DNA from: Larkinella humicola
GTDB taxonomy: Bacteria > Bacteroidota > Bacteroidia > Cytophagales > Spirosomataceae
Assembly (NCBI RefSeq): GCF_008727875.1
Contig: NZ_VTWS01000003.1
Span: 124,001 to 188,000 of the forward strand
Reading direction: 5' to 3'
Length of the DNA stretch: 64,000 bases
The translations under genes and the position numbers were made by a program. Below the pieces are notes generated by a model, which had not been told where the DNA came from, searched no databases, and was given only the letters and a program-made list of their open reading frames with translations. This document shows, piece after piece, positions 41,159 to 50,303 of the stretch (the first letter of the stretch is position 1; the number at the start of each line of letters is the position of its first letter).

Positions 41159-41938
41159 CTAATCCTCAAACAATTTTCCTAAACCGCCCAACACCGACCC
41201 CCCTTCTTTGTTAGCCTGTCCGCCCCCGGCCGACAGCCGATCCACCAGCTTGGAAATCGGCATCGACTGAATCCAGACTTTTCCAGTTCCGCGCAAAGTG
41301 GCCAGAAAAATACCTTCTCCGCCAAAAATCATGGATTTCAACCCGCCGGAGCGTTGAATATCGAAGCTGATGGAAGGCTCGAAACCGACCACGCAGCCCG
41401 TATCGACCCGCAACGTTTCGTTGTTCAGTTGCCGCTCCATTACCACGCCCCCGGCGTGAATGAAGGCCATGCCGTCGCCCTGAATCCGCTGCAGAATGAA
41501 ACCTTCTCCGCCGAACAAACCCGTTCCGATCCGCTGGTTGAAGTGAATCGCAATCTGGGTTCCCATGGCAGCACACAAAAAAGCGTCTTTCTGAACAATC
41601 AGTTGACTGCCGTAGATTTTGGCCAGATCAATCGGCATCACCGTTCCCGGATACGGAGCCGCAAACGCCACTTTCCGCTTGCCGTAGCCGCGGTTGGTGA
41701 AGTGCGTCATAAACAGGGACTCGCCCGTCAGCAACCGCGAACCAGCCTGAAACAGCTTGCCCATGATGCTTTGGGTAGCCTGCGAGCCGTCGCCCATTTT
41801 GGTTTCAAACTGAATACCATCCTCCATGAATAACATGGCACCGGCTTCGGCAATGACGGTTTCGTTCGGGTCCAGTTCAATTTCAACGACCTGAATGTCT
41901 TCGCCGATGATCTTGTAGTCGATTTCGTGAGAACGCAT
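41159..41938 (-). CDS. AIM24/TIGR00266 family protein
   Basis: A 259-residue protein of a widespread family with a duplicated beta-sandwich fold and no settled function. [20 protein letters not shown] and [20 protein letters not shown] at the N-terminus, [20 protein letters not shown], the glycine-rich [20 protein letters not shown] and [20 protein letters not shown] are diagnostic. The C-terminal tail ([20 protein letters not shown]) is flexible. No signal peptide. It is upstream of the small hypothetical gene and downstream of a small acidic gene, all on the minus strand. Confidence 0.92.
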   Translation of the reverse strand: MRSHEIDYKIIGEDIQVVEIELDPNETVIAEAGAMLFMEDGIQFETKMGDGSQATQSIMGKLFQAGSRLLTGESLFMTHFTNRGYGKRKVAFAAPYPGTVMPIDLAKIYGSQLIVQKDAFLCAAMGTQIAIHFNQRIGTGLFGGEGFILQRIQGDGMAFIHAGGVVMERQLNNETLRVDTGCVVGFEPSISFDIQRSGGLKSMIFGGEGIFLATLRGTGKVWIQSMPISKLVDRLSAGGGQANKEGGSVLGGLGKLFED

Positions 41939-41996
41939 GAAAATCTATGAATTACAGATTAAAAATTACGGATTGTACCTGGACTGGCGTACGTAC

Positions 41997-42239
41997 CTAT
42001 TCCTCCTCTCCATCTTCATACTCCTCCCCGTCGCCCTTCTCACCGTCTTTCAGGTCTTTCCGGTTCCGGAGCTTTTTATCATCGACGGTTTTGTTCAGAA
42101 ACGCGTTGATCTTGTCGATATCGTAGCTGTTCGTAATCTCGCCGAACGTATTGATTTTAATGTCAAAACCTTCCAGTTCTTTGTGAACCCTCGGTTTTTC
42201 GTTCGGCTGGTCTTCGGGTTTCGTGACTTTCTTTGCCAT
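41997..42239 (-). CDS. Small acidic hypothetical protein
   Basis: An 80-residue protein with a basic N-terminus (MAKKVTKPEDQPNEKPRV), a central segment LEGFDIKINTFGEITNSYDI and an acidic tail rich in Glu and Asp (EKGDGEEYEDGEEE). No known domain. The charge split and composition suggest a small protein that binds nucleic acid or another protein, but this is a guess. It lies between gltX and the AIM24 gene, with a long inverted repeat on its upstream side (42248-42342). Confidence 0.7.
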   Translation of the reverse strand: MAKKVTKPEDQPNEKPRVHKELEGFDIKINTFGEITNSYDIDKINAFLNKTVDDKKLRNRKDLKDGEKGDGEEYEDGEEE

Positions 42240-42247
42240 GTTTTTAG

Positions 42248-42342
42248 GAATGAAGAGTTATGAATGATGAACGATGAATGATTGCCACACGATTGAATGC
42301 GTCAGCCATTCATCGTTCATCATCCATCATTCATAGTTCATT
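42248..42342. repeat. Inverted repeat built of ATGAATGATG words
   Basis: Left arm 42248-42280 and right arm 42307-42342 pair as reverse complements with two small indels; the inner 17 bases are perfect. The loop holds TTGAATGCGTCAGCCA (42293-42308), almost identical to the loop region of the palindrome at 36190, although the two stems are unrelated. Confidence 0.82.
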
Positions 42343-43857
42343 TAAGGCTTTCTGCAACCGGTCAATCGCGTCCTGTTTACCGATAATTTCCAGCGTCATC
42401 ATCAGATCCGGACCGGCCCCGACGCCCGTGATGGCCAGCCGGAGTGCCTGCATGATTTTGCCCTGTTTAACCCCGGCAGCGGCCGTTGCAGTGGCCAGCG
42501 TAGCCTTCGCCAGATCAACCGTCAGCGGTTCCTCAACCGAAGTTAATGCATCTTTCAATGCGGTCAAAGCCCGCACGGCTTCATCGTTCCATTTGGCCGC
42601 GACAATGGCCGGATCGTATTGGTGCGGTCCCCGGAAAAAGATCGCCGATTCGGCATAAATCTCCCGGACAAAGTTGACGCGTTCTTTCAATAAACCCGCT
42701 ATTTTGGCCGCTTTCTCCGGTGTACAGTCAATCCCGTCGGCCGCTGCCTGGCTCACAATCGCTTCGGCCAGTTCTTCGTTCGGTTGCTGCCGCAAATATT
42801 CGTGGTTGAACCACTTTGCTTTCTGAATATCGAACCGCGCCCCGGCTTTGTTGATCTGTTCCAGACTAAACGCCTGAATCAGTTCGTCCATCGTGAACAT
42901 TTCCTGCTCCGTGCCGGGATTCCAGCCCAGGAACGCCAGAAAATTGACCAGCGCTTCGGGCAAATACCCGTCTTCGCGGAAACCACGGGCGACGGTATCG
43001 GAAAACGGATCTTTCCATTCGAGCGGAAAAACCGGAAAACCGCCCAGATCGGCGTCCCGCTTGCTGAGTTTGCCGTTGCCATCGGGCTTCAGCAAAAGCG
43101 GCAGGTGAGCAAACTGCGGCATCGTACTTTCCCAGCCTAAAAACCGGTACAGCAACACGTGCAGCGGAGCCGACGGCAACCACTCTTCGCCCCGAATGAC
43201 GTGCGTAATGCCCATCAAATGATCGTCCACGATGTTGGCCAGGTGATACGTCGGCATACCGTCCGATTTCAGCAATACCTTGTCATCGATCTGCGACGAA
43301 TGCACCACCACCCAGCCGCGAATCAGGTCGTTCAGCCGGACGTCTTCCTTGCGCGGCACTTTCAGCCGAATCACATACGGACTGCCCGACTCCATCAAGG
43401 CGGAGACTTCCTCCGGTTTGAGCGTCAGGGAGTTTTTCATCTGAAGCCGCGTAATGGAGTTGTACTGAGCCGCCGGGGCGTTGGCTTCCTCCATCCGTTT
43501 GCGCATCGCATCCAATTCTTCGGACGTATCGAAGGCATAATAGGCTTTGCCTTCCGACACGAGTCGTTCGGCGTATTCACGGTAAATGGCTTTGCGCTCC
43601 GACTGGCGATAGGGCGCATGAGGACCACCAGCGGTCAACCCTTCATCAATTTCAATACCGACCCATTTCAGGGCTTCGACAATGTAGTCTTCGGCACCGG
43701 GGACAAAGCGGTTTTGGTCCGTATCTTCGATGCGGAGCAGCATTTTGCCGCCGTGTTTGCGGGCAAACAGGTAATTATACAGGGCAGTTCGCACACCCCC
43801 AATGTGAAGCGGCCCGGTTGGGCTGGGCGCAAAACGAACGCGTATTTCGGTTGACAT
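42331..43857 (-). CDS. gltX: Glutamyl-tRNA synthetase
   Basis: Charges tRNA-Glu with glutamate in the cytoplasm. The 508-residue class I synthetase has the HIGH motif in FAPSPTGPLHIGGVRTALYN, the zinc-binding region replaced as usual in this clade, YHLANIVDDHLMGITHVIRG in the catalytic domain and the KMSKS motif as GNGKLSKRDADLGG. The C-terminal anticodon-binding region is complete (ATATAAAGVKQGKIMQALRL). The 3' end runs into the right arm of the inverted repeat at 42307-42342. Essential housekeeping gene. Confidence 0.97.
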   Translation of the reverse strand: MSTEIRVRFAPSPTGPLHIGGVRTALYNYLFARKHGGKMLLRIEDTDQNRFVPGAEDYIVEALKWVGIEIDEGLTAGGPHAPYRQSERKAIYREYAERLVSEGKAYYAFDTSEELDAMRKRMEEANAPAAQYNSITRLQMKNSLTLKPEEVSALMESGSPYVIRLKVPRKEDVRLNDLIRGWVVVHSSQIDDKVLLKSDGMPTYHLANIVDDHLMGITHVIRGEEWLPSAPLHVLLYRFLGWESTMPQFAHLPLLLKPDGNGKLSKRDADLGGFPVFPLEWKDPFSDTVARGFREDGYLPEALVNFLAFLGWNPGTEQEMFTMDELIQAFSLEQINKAGARFDIQKAKWFNHEYLRQQPNEELAEAIVSQAAADGIDCTPEKAAKIAGLLKERVNFVREIYAESAIFFRGPHQYDPAIVAAKWNDEAVRALTALKDALTSVEEPLTVDLAKATLATATAAAGVKQGKIMQALRLAITGVGAGPDLMMTLEIIGKQDAIDRLQKALNEL

Positions 43858-43875
43858 AAAAGAAAAAAAGGGAGG

Positions 43876-43926
43876 AAAAGGCCAGACGGAAAAAGCGGTA
43901 GTTACTCACTTCTTCCATCTGGCCCT
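43876..43926 (-). terminator. Terminator of the RidA gene
   Basis: On the minus strand GGCCAGATGGAA pairs with TTCCGTCTGGCC (one G-U-type mismatch), followed by TTTTCC. It lies between the RidA stop and gltX. Confidence 0.65.
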
Positions 43927-43935
43927 TTCTATTAT

Positions 43936-44307
43936 TTAAAGTACGGCAATCACGGATATTTCTACATTGACATCTTTCGGCAAACGCGCCACTTCCACCG
44001 TCTCACGAGCGGGCGGATCGGCCGTAAAAAAGCTGCCGTATACTTCGTTGATGGCCCCGAAGTTGTTGAGGTCTTTGACAAAGATGGTGGCTTTCACGAC
44101 GTTCTCGAACGTGAGTTCGGCTACTTTCAAAATGGCGCCGATGTTTTCCATCACCTTGCGGGTTTCGGCCTGGATATCACCGGACGAAGCGACATCGAGG
44201 GCAATCTGGCCAGAAACATAGAGTGTTCCGTTTACCATAACCGCTTGGTTATAAGGCCCAATGGGCGCGGGTGCGTCGGGGGAGAATATGATTTTTTTCG
44301 TTGACAT
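43936..44307 (-). CDS. ridA: RidA family protein
   Basis: A 123-residue trimeric enzyme that hydrolyses reactive enamine/imine intermediates made by PLP enzymes such as threonine dehydratase. APIGPYNQAVMVNGTLYVSG at the N-terminus, KATIFVKDLNNFGAINEVYG, the catalytic Arg in PPARETVEVARLPKDVNVEI and the closing AVL are all in place. Length is standard. It sits 124 bases from glmS, with a terminator between, and is not part of a metabolic operon here. Confidence 0.92.
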   Translation of the reverse strand: MSTKKIIFSPDAPAPIGPYNQAVMVNGTLYVSGQIALDVASSGDIQAETRKVMENIGAILKVAELTFENVVKATIFVKDLNNFGAINEVYGSFFTADPPARETVEVARLPKDVNVEISVIAVL

Positions 44308-44370
44308 ACGAATTGTGGGATTTTAGGCAAATCGGGCTGCAAGTTAGCAATCAAATTCATCGAATGGTAA

Positions 44371-44422
44371 ATAAAAAAGTCCGATGCGGTTTTGAAAACC
44401 GTACCGGACCCTGCTTTTTTTC
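44371..44422 (-). terminator. Terminator of glmS
   Basis: On the minus strand AAAAAAAGCAGG precedes GTCCGGTACGGTTTT..AAAACCGCATCGGAC followed by TTTTTTA. The stem is about 13 bp with a T-run, directly after the glmS stop. Confidence 0.72.
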
Positions 44423-44431
44423 GTGTTATTG

Positions 44432-46285
44432 TTACTCCACCGTCACCGACTTCGCCAGATTACGCGGCTGGTCGACGTTGCGGCCCCGCATCACGGCGAT
44501 GTAATACGACAGCAGTTGCAACGGGATCACCGAAACCAGCGGCATCAGGATGTCGTGAACGTTCGGAATTTCAATCACAAAATCGACCATTTCCCGAATC
44601 TGGGTGTCGCCCTCGGTCACGACGGCAATTACACGGCCTTTGCGGGCTTTCACTTCCTGAATGTTCGAGACGACTTTTTCGTAGGAGCTGTCCTTCGTCG
44701 CAATCACCACCACCGGCATATCCTCGTCGATGAGCGCAATCGGACCGTGTTTCATTTCGGCAGCCGGGTAGCCTTCGGCGTGGATGTACGAGATTTCTTT
44801 CAGTTTTAGCGCCCCTTCCAGTGCTACGGGGAAATTCAGCCCCCGGCCCAGGTAGATGAAGTTCTTGGCATACGTGAAAATATACGCGATTTCCTTCACC
44901 TTCTCGGCGTTTTGCAGCACCTTGTCGACCAGCGCCGGAATTCGCTCCAGTTCGGCCAGCAACTGGCGGAAAAGCGTTTCCGAAATCGTGCCTTTCTTTT
45001 GGGCCGCAGCGATGGCCATGAGCGTCAAAACCGTTACCTGAGCCGTGAACGCTTTGGTGCTGGCCACCCCGATTTCCGGCCCGGCGTGGGTGTAAGCGCC
45101 TGCGTGCGTGGCCCGCGCAATCGACGAACCCACCACGTTGCAAACACCAAAAATGGTTGCTCCTTTCGACTTCGCCAGTTCAATAGCCGCCAGCGTATCC
45201 GCCGTCTCGCCCGACTGCGAAATCGCAATCACGATGTCCCGTTCAGCAATAATCGGATTGCGGTAGCGAAACTCCGACGCGTATTCCACCTCGACCGGAA
45301 TGCGGGCCAGTTCTTCAAAAATATACTCAGCCACCAGACCGGCATGCCAGGATGTTCCGCAGCCGACAATCACAATCCGCTTCGAAGCCGCCAGTTGATC
45401 CAGGTAATCGCGCAAACCGCCGAGTTGCAGGTGACCGTCGTCCGCCCGAACGCGGCCGCGCATGCTGTCGGCAATGGAACGGGGTTGTTCGAAAATCTCT
45501 TTCAGCATGAAATGCTCAAAACCGCCTTTTTCGATGGCTTCCAGTTCCATCTCCACTTTTTGAATGTACGGCGTGGTCTGCGTGTTATCGAGGTTGATCA
45601 CCTTCAGCTCCCCGGCGCGAACGACGGCAATTTCGAGATCGTTCAGGTAAATAACGTCTTTGGTGTATTCAATGATCGGCGTGGCATCCGACGCAAAAAA
45701 GTACTCGTTCTCCCCGACCCCAATCACCAGCGGACTGCCTTTCCGGGCGGCAATCAGTTGCGTCGGGTCTTCCTCCGAAATGATCACGATGGCGTAGGCC
45801 CCGACCACTTCCAGCAAGGCCTGCCGGACCGCTTCCTCCAGCGACGACCCGGTTTCTTTCCGAATGTCCTCAATGAATTGAATCAGCACTTCCGAGTCGG
45901 TTTCAGAGCGAAAGACATGGCCTTTGCGAATCAGATTTTGCTTGATCGTCGCGTAGTTTTCGATAATCCCGTTGTGGATAATCGCCAGCTTCCGGTCGTG
46001 CGACTCGTGTGGGTGGGCATTCACGTCGTTCGGTGCCCCGTGGGTGGCCCAGCGGGTGTGTCCGATCCCGATTTTGGCCTGCAACGCCTTGCCCGCCAGT
46101 TCGTGCTCCAGATCAACCACTTTTCCTTTTTTCTTGTATACCTTTAATCCCGACGATCCGGGTTCTTCAACGTCGAGCAAGGCGATTCCCGCGCTGTCAT
46201 ACCCCCGGTATTCCAGTCGTTTCAACCCTTTTAGAACCAACGGAGCCGCATCGCGATGACCGACGTAGGCGACAATTCCACACAT
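44432..46285 (-). CDS. glmS: Glutamine-fructose-6-phosphate aminotransferase
   Basis: Makes glucosamine-6-phosphate from fructose-6-phosphate and glutamine, the first step to UDP-GlcNAc. The 617-residue enzyme starts MCGIVAYVGHRDAAP, where Cys2 becomes the N-terminal nucleophile; GHTRWATHGAPNDVNAHPHE and ETDSEVLIQFIEDI are glutaminase-domain motifs. Two SIS domains follow (VGCGTSWHAGLVAEYI, ISQSGETADTLAAIELAKSK, LGRGLNFPVALEGALKLKEI) and the end LAKSVTVE is canonical. It supplies amino-sugars for peptidoglycan, LPS and possibly the polymer made by the first region. Confidence 0.97.
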   Translation of the reverse strand: MCGIVAYVGHRDAAPLVLKGLKRLEYRGYDSAGIALLDVEEPGSSGLKVYKKKGKVVDLEHELAGKALQAKIGIGHTRWATHGAPNDVNAHPHESHDRKLAIIHNGIIENYATIKQNLIRKGHVFRSETDSEVLIQFIEDIRKETGSSLEEAVRQALLEVVGAYAIVIISEEDPTQLIAARKGSPLVIGVGENEYFFASDATPIIEYTKDVIYLNDLEIAVVRAGELKVINLDNTQTTPYIQKVEMELEAIEKGGFEHFMLKEIFEQPRSIADSMRGRVRADDGHLQLGGLRDYLDQLAASKRIVIVGCGTSWHAGLVAEYIFEELARIPVEVEYASEFRYRNPIIAERDIVIAISQSGETADTLAAIELAKSKGATIFGVCNVVGSSIARATHAGAYTHAGPEIGVASTKAFTAQVTVLTLMAIAAAQKKGTISETLFRQLLAELERIPALVDKVLQNAEKVKEIAYIFTYAKNFIYLGRGLNFPVALEGALKLKEISYIHAEGYPAAEMKHGPIALIDEDMPVVVIATKDSSYEKVVSNIQEVKARKGRVIAVVTEGDTQIREMVDFVIEIPNVHDILMPLVSVIPLQLLSYYIAVMRGRNVDQPRNLAKSVTVE

Positions 46286-46442
46286 AGGCTTTTAAATTTA
46301 AATGGTGTTGTACAAACTACTTTTTAAAATATTTAAGAAAGTGATCTTCCATTCCTAAATTGTTGACAAAACCACCCTTCTTTCTGGGAAAGATACCAAT
46401 AAAACCGCTGATTCACGCGATTTATAACCGGAAAGTACAGAA

Positions 46443-46484
46443 ACAAAAAAGCCAGCTCCTGAAAGAAGCTGGCTCCGTTTTTTT
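46443..46484. terminator. Bidirectional terminator after the DUF4270 gene
   Basis: AAAAAAGCCAGCTCCTG and AAGAAGCTGGCTCCGTTTTTTT form an 8-9 bp stem (AGCCAGCT/AGCTGGCT) with A/T runs on both sides, just after the DUF4270 stop. Confidence 0.75.
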
Positions 46485-46493
46485 CGTCTAAGG

Positions 46494-47918
46494 TTACGGC
46501 GTGTACGTATAAAACACCACCAGTTTCGCATTCATCGGTGCGTTTAAAATGGCTCCGTTCAACTGGTTGTTGAGGTAAGGTTGAGCCAGAAAACTTGGTG
46601 CTCCCGTCGTTTGGCTGGTCGTAATCAAGGAGGTGTTGGTGGCCGGCAGCAGTGCTAAACCGTTGTTGGCCTGAAAACCCACCAGAATGGCCTGCAAATA
46701 CGTCGTAACATCGAACGTGTAAGTCTTTTGACGGCTGCTGTAGCCAACAATCTGCGGATAATACCATTTATTGGCCGTCTGAAACGTGCCCGACTGGGTC
46801 TGGAGCAAGTGCAACAGCCGGGTTCCGGTACTGACTTCCGGCGTGTACAAAAGCCGGTTGTTGGCATCGGTCTGGGCCAGTGTCATGACCGAAGGAACGG
46901 GCCCACCGGGGCTGCTCCCTTTCACGAAAAAGCTCAGTTCAGCCCGGTTGATGGCAATCCGGCCACTTTCTTTCTTCAGGTTTTCAATGGTCGGAAAGTT
47001 CACTTTCGTTGTCACACCGGCGGCACTTTGAACAAACATTTCACCACCCGTGTCGGCTCCCGTCAGCGGTTTCGTGAGGCTCAAAGCCGCCAGTTTCGTT
47101 CCCGAACGATCAACCTTGACCTGGCTGAAGGAAGGCAAACCCGCTGTCGTGAAAAAGTCGATGCTCAGCACTTTGGTCGTATCCGCCGATTTGTGGTAAT
47201 ACAACTCGACAAACATGTTGTTGGAAAACCCGAAAACCGTCGTGTTGGTAGCACCCGGAACCACGGCAATGCCTTTGAACACCTTCCGGAAGTCCGCCTG
47301 AACAATGCCGGATCCTTTGGAAAGCTCCAGCAACTCACGACCCAGCGCGTCGGGCAGACGGGCATAACCGGCCCCTCCGACGGCGGTTGGTGTCAGCTTG
47401 ATTTTGGCTAGCGGTTCGGCGGCATACGCGACTGACGACGCATTGGTGTACCGTTTGGTAGAATCCAGATCTTCCGTCAGCCGGTGAACCAGAATCTCCT
47501 GCGCCCGGGTCGTATCGCCGTATACATACGAATAACCGACTAGTACGCGCAGGGAATCGTAGATTATTTCACCTTCTGTTTTGAAGCTGCCGCCTTCGAC
47601 ATACAACTGCCCGAACGTTTTGGCAACAACTTTGCCAAAAATCGGGTCGGTATATTGCCCCACCAGCAAGCGGCTGTTGCGGTCGGTGACGACCGAGTCG
47701 AGCAGAATCGTGGACGTTTTGACGGTCAGCGTATCGGTATACAGCACACCAATGGCCGTGGGTGGTGCCAGGCCAATGTCTTTCGGCTCTTCGCAGGCCA
47801 CCAACACCGACACCAGCGCGAGCATGCCGGCCATCAAGCTGAGTTGAATCGTGCTAACGGCCCGGCGGCCCCGGTTAGCCCGCCAGTTCCGTATAAAGGT
47901 TGTAGTATTGGTCAGCAA
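46494..47918 (-). CDS. DUF4270 family outer-membrane lipoprotein
   Basis: A lipoprotein of a large Bacteroidota-specific family of unknown function. After an N-terminal hydrophobic segment (LMAGMLALVSVLVAC, lipobox VLVAC) it begins EEPKDIGLAPPTAIGVLYTD, typical for DUF4270, and ends in PMNAKLVVFYTYTP. The start is uncertain: ATG 47834 leaves no basic n-region, whereas a basic stretch (NWRANRGRRA) lies just before it, so a start at TTG 47918 or ATG 47966 is likelier; both overlap the end of the starch-synthase-like gene. In several relatives this gene also follows that gene, which suggests translational coupling. Confidence 0.85.
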   Translation of the reverse strand: MLTNTTTFIRNWRANRGRRAVSTIQLSLMAGMLALVSVLVACEEPKDIGLAPPTAIGVLYTDTLTVKTSTILLDSVVTDRNSRLLVGQYTDPIFGKVVAKTFGQLYVEGGSFKTEGEIIYDSLRVLVGYSYVYGDTTRAQEILVHRLTEDLDSTKRYTNASSVAYAAEPLAKIKLTPTAVGGAGYARLPDALGRELLELSKGSGIVQADFRKVFKGIAVVPGATNTTVFGFSNNMFVELYYHKSADTTKVLSIDFFTTAGLPSFSQVKVDRSGTKLAALSLTKPLTGADTGGEMFVQSAAGVTTKVNFPTIENLKKESGRIAINRAELSFFVKGSSPGGPVPSVMTLAQTDANNRLLYTPEVSTGTRLLHLLQTQSGTFQTANKWYYPQIVGYSSRQKTYTFDVTTYLQAILVGFQANNGLALLPATNTSLITTSQTTGAPSFLAQPYLNNQLNGAILNAPMNAKLVVFYTYTP

Positions 47919-48684
47919 CTTCCTGGCCTTCTTCGGCGAGTTCAAATTTCTTGTCGGACAAATCATTCAAAATAGTATTTAAACTCTCGCTATAATCTTC
48001 GTCGGCTTTTACAACCACATCGGCATAGGTACATCCCATCCGGATAAAACCGTCATAATCAGCCGATTTTAGATATTTCAACATCTCTTCATCCACATCC
48101 ATGGCCTTGGCCTTTTCGACCAGGCCATCGTCGAAACGGTACGAGAACGAGTTGTTGTAGACCGAGAATACCGACTTGGTATCCTTAAACATGGGGTCGT
48201 TTTTGTAGGTTGTTTTCAGATACAGCGGAATCAGGGCCGTCATCCAGTCATTGCAATGGACGATATCAGGTGACCAACCTAGTTTCTTCACGGTTTCCAG
48301 AACGCCTTTGCAAAAGAAAATAGTCCGCTCGTCGTTGTCTTCGTAGAATCGGTCATCCTTGTCAAGAAAAACGTGTTTACGCTGGAAATAGTCTTCATTG
48401 TCAATAAAATACACCTGAAGCTTGGCATTGGGAATGGAGGCCACCTTGATAATCAGCGGCTTTTCTTCATCGCCCACCGTAATATTGATACCCGATAAAC
48501 GGACCACCTCGTGTAGCCGGTTCTTTCGCTCGTTGATCAGCCCGAAACGTGGCACCAGGATGCGAATTTCCATGCCGCGTTCCTGCATCGCCTGCGGTAG
48601 TTTCCGAACAAAATCGGCCACCGCAGAAGTCTGGAGGAAAGGGTTGATTTCACTGGCAACGTAGAGAATCCGAAGTTTGCTCAT
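47875..48684 (-). CDS. Glycogen/starch synthase catalytic-domain protein (N-terminal half)
   Basis: A 269-residue protein matching only the N-terminal GT5 domain of ADP-glucose starch synthases (RILYVASEINPFLQTSAVAD, then RGMEIRILVPRFGLINERKN, VYFIDNEDYFQRKHVF, GWSPDIVHCNDWMTALIPLY). The KTGGL donor motif near the start is altered (FLQTSAVAD), and the C-terminal GT-B domain is absent. It is therefore unlikely to be a working synthase on its own and may be a regulatory or binding protein. Bacteroidota commonly carry this short form. It is divergent from panC. Confidence 0.82.
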   Translation of the reverse strand: MSKLRILYVASEINPFLQTSAVADFVRKLPQAMQERGMEIRILVPRFGLINERKNRLHEVVRLSGINITVGDEEKPLIIKVASIPNAKLQVYFIDNEDYFQRKHVFLDKDDRFYEDNDERTIFFCKGVLETVKKLGWSPDIVHCNDWMTALIPLYLKTTYKNDPMFKDTKSVFSVYNNSFSYRFDDGLVEKAKAMDVDEEMLKYLKSADYDGFIRMGCTYADVVVKADEDYSESLNTILNDLSDKKFELAEEGQEVADQYYNLYTELAG

Positions 48685-48743
48685 AACACGATTGGGGGGC
48701 TTTAGTGAAATACACCGCCGTAGCGGAACAAATTAAAAATCTG

Positions 48744-48774
48744 CAAAATTATACAATTTTTTCTGGTATTTCAA
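48744..48774 (-). promoter_or_regulatory. Bacteroidota-type promoter of the synthase-like gene
   Basis: On the minus strand TTG (48774-48772), then 20 bases, then TAATTTTG (48751-48744). This fits the -33 TTTG / -7 TAnnTTTG consensus, about 60 bases upstream of the start codon. Confidence 0.5.
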
Positions 48775-48884
48775 TAGAATTCCGCCAGAAAAACTCCTGT
48801 TTTGTCAACATAAACCGCGCGTCGCCAGATTCCCGCTTCGGCCGAATCCGGCGACAGACCAACTCAATTCCTTAAAAAATTAAT

Positions 48885-49727
48885 ATGCAACTCTACGAAA
48901 CCATCACCGGTATACGGCAAGCACTTGATTCTCAACGCAGGACCGGCTACTCCATCGGACTAGTCCCCACGATGGGCGCGCTGCACGCAGGCCATCTGAC
49001 CCTGGTCGACGCCTGTAAAGCCCAGAATGACCTCACGGTTTGCAGCATCTTTGTCAATCCGACGCAGTTCAACAACCCCGACGACCTCGCCCGGTATCCG
49101 CACACGCTCGAAGCCGACTGTCAACTGCTGGAAGAAGCCGGTTGTGACCTGGTTTTTGCGCCGTCAGTAGACGAAATATACCCGACCAATCCCCTGATGA
49201 AACTGAATTTTGGCGAACTCGAAACCGTGCTGGAAGGGGCCTTCCGGCCGGGGCATTTCAACGGCGTCGGCATTGTGGTTTCCAAGCTCTTCAACATCAT
49301 CCAGCCCGACCGGGCGTATTTCGGCCAGAAAGACCTGCAACAGGTGGCGGTGGTGAAACGGCTGATCCGCGACCTGGGTTTTCAATTGGAACTGATTCGG
49401 ATGCCCATCGTGCGGGAAGACGACGGCCTGGCGATGTCGTCGCGCAACCGCAACCTGTTGCCCGCCGAACGGCAGGAAGCCCCCGTTCTCTTCCAGGCAT
49501 TGAGCCAGGCACAGGACATTTTGCGCAACGACGGCACGCTCGATACCGCCAAAACCGCCGTAGAAGGCTATTTACAGAACCATCCCGCTTTTCGGCTGGA
49601 GTATTTCGAAATCGCCAATGCCGACACGCTCCAGCCCGTTGAACAACTCCAGGCACCGGGCGCAACGGCCTTGTGCATTGCCGCGCATCTGGGAAAAACC
49701 CGGCTGATCGACAACCTCATCCTGTGA
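48885..49727 (+). CDS. panC: Pantoate--beta-alanine ligase
   Basis: Condenses pantoate and beta-alanine with ATP to pantothenate, the precursor of CoA. The 280-residue class I-like ligase shows GLVPTMGALHAGHLTLVDAC (the HxGH-type nucleotide site), SIFVNPTQFNNPDDLARYPH, KLFNIIQPDRAYFGQKDLQQ, RMPIVREDDGLAMSSRNRNL (KMSKS-like region) and a complete C-terminal dimerisation domain. panD, which makes beta-alanine, follows after 114 bases in the same direction. Divergent from the starch-synthase-like gene. Confidence 0.96.
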   Translation: MQLYETITGIRQALDSQRRTGYSIGLVPTMGALHAGHLTLVDACKAQNDLTVCSIFVNPTQFNNPDDLARYPHTLEADCQLLEEAGCDLVFAPSVDEIYPTNPLMKLNFGELETVLEGAFRPGHFNGVGIVVSKLFNIIQPDRAYFGQKDLQQVAVVKRLIRDLGFQLELIRMPIVREDDGLAMSSRNRNLLPAERQEAPVLFQALSQAQDILRNDGTLDTAKTAVEGYLQNHPAFRLEYFEIANADTLQPVEQLQAPGATALCIAAHLGKTRLIDNLIL

Positions 49728-49841
49728 CAAACCGGCGGCTGAACTAACTCTTTTCGCGGGCTGTTTTTGCGGTAACTGCTTCGGGTGGACGGTTTTTCAC
49801 TACTTTTGACCGTCCGTTTAAACCGGGCAGTCACTACAACT

Positions 49842-50189
49842 ATGTTTATTACCGTAATGAAATCCAAGATCCACCGGGTCCGGGTAACGCAGGCTGAACT
49901 GAATTATGTCGGCAGCATTACCATTGACGAGGATCTGATGGATGCGGCCGGATTGCTTGAAAATGAGCAGGTGCATATCGTCAACAACAACAATGGCGAA
50001 CGTTTGGTCACCTACGTGATCAAGGGAGAACGTGGTTCCGGCATTATTTGCCTCAACGGGGCAGCCGCCCGGCGCGCGCAGGTCGGCGACATCATCATCA
50101 TCATTGCCTACGGCATGATGACCACCGATGAAGCCAAATCCTACAAACCGCTGGTGGTTTTTCCCGACAACAATAACCGATTAGTTTAA
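49842..50189 (+). CDS. panD: Aspartate 1-decarboxylase
   Basis: Pyruvoyl enzyme that makes beta-alanine from aspartate. The 115-residue pro-protein begins [20 protein letters not shown]; self-cleavage between Gly24 and Ser25 ([16 protein letters not shown]) generates the pyruvoyl group. [39 protein letters not shown] and the family end [11 protein letters not shown] are present. The frame is open from 49785, but the ATG at 49842 gives the normal N-terminus. With panC it forms the pantothenate pair. Confidence 0.96.
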   Translation: MFITVMKSKIHRVRVTQAELNYVGSITIDEDLMDAAGLLENEQVHIVNNNNGERLVTYVIKGERGSGIICLNGAAARRAQVGDIIIIIAYGMMTTDEAKSYKPLVVFPDNNNRLV

Positions 50190-50193
50190 ATTT

Positions 50194-50298
50194 AAATGGT
50201 TGTGCTGGCTGGATGGTTAAAAATGATTGAATGGCTCTCTAATTTTAACCATTCAACCATTCTTAACCATTTAACCATCAGAGCCATAAAAACCATTT
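50194..50298. repeat. Inverted repeat of ATGGTTAAA words, copy 1
   Basis: GATGGTTAA + AAATGATTGAATGG (50212-50234) pairs with CCATTCAACCATTC..CCATC (50249-50279), the right arm being one 8-base word longer; outer AAATGGTT/AACCATTT (50194-50201, 50291-50298) extend the structure. It reaches to 6 bases before the TTG start of the flippase-like gene. Confidence 0.8.
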
Positions 50299-50303
50299 AG
50301 CCC

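Noticed and set aside
44912-46147. 411-codon open frame on the plus strand
   Set aside because: It is fully antisense to glmS, whose motifs are complete. The frame is open because of the codon bias of glmS; no domain is visible.
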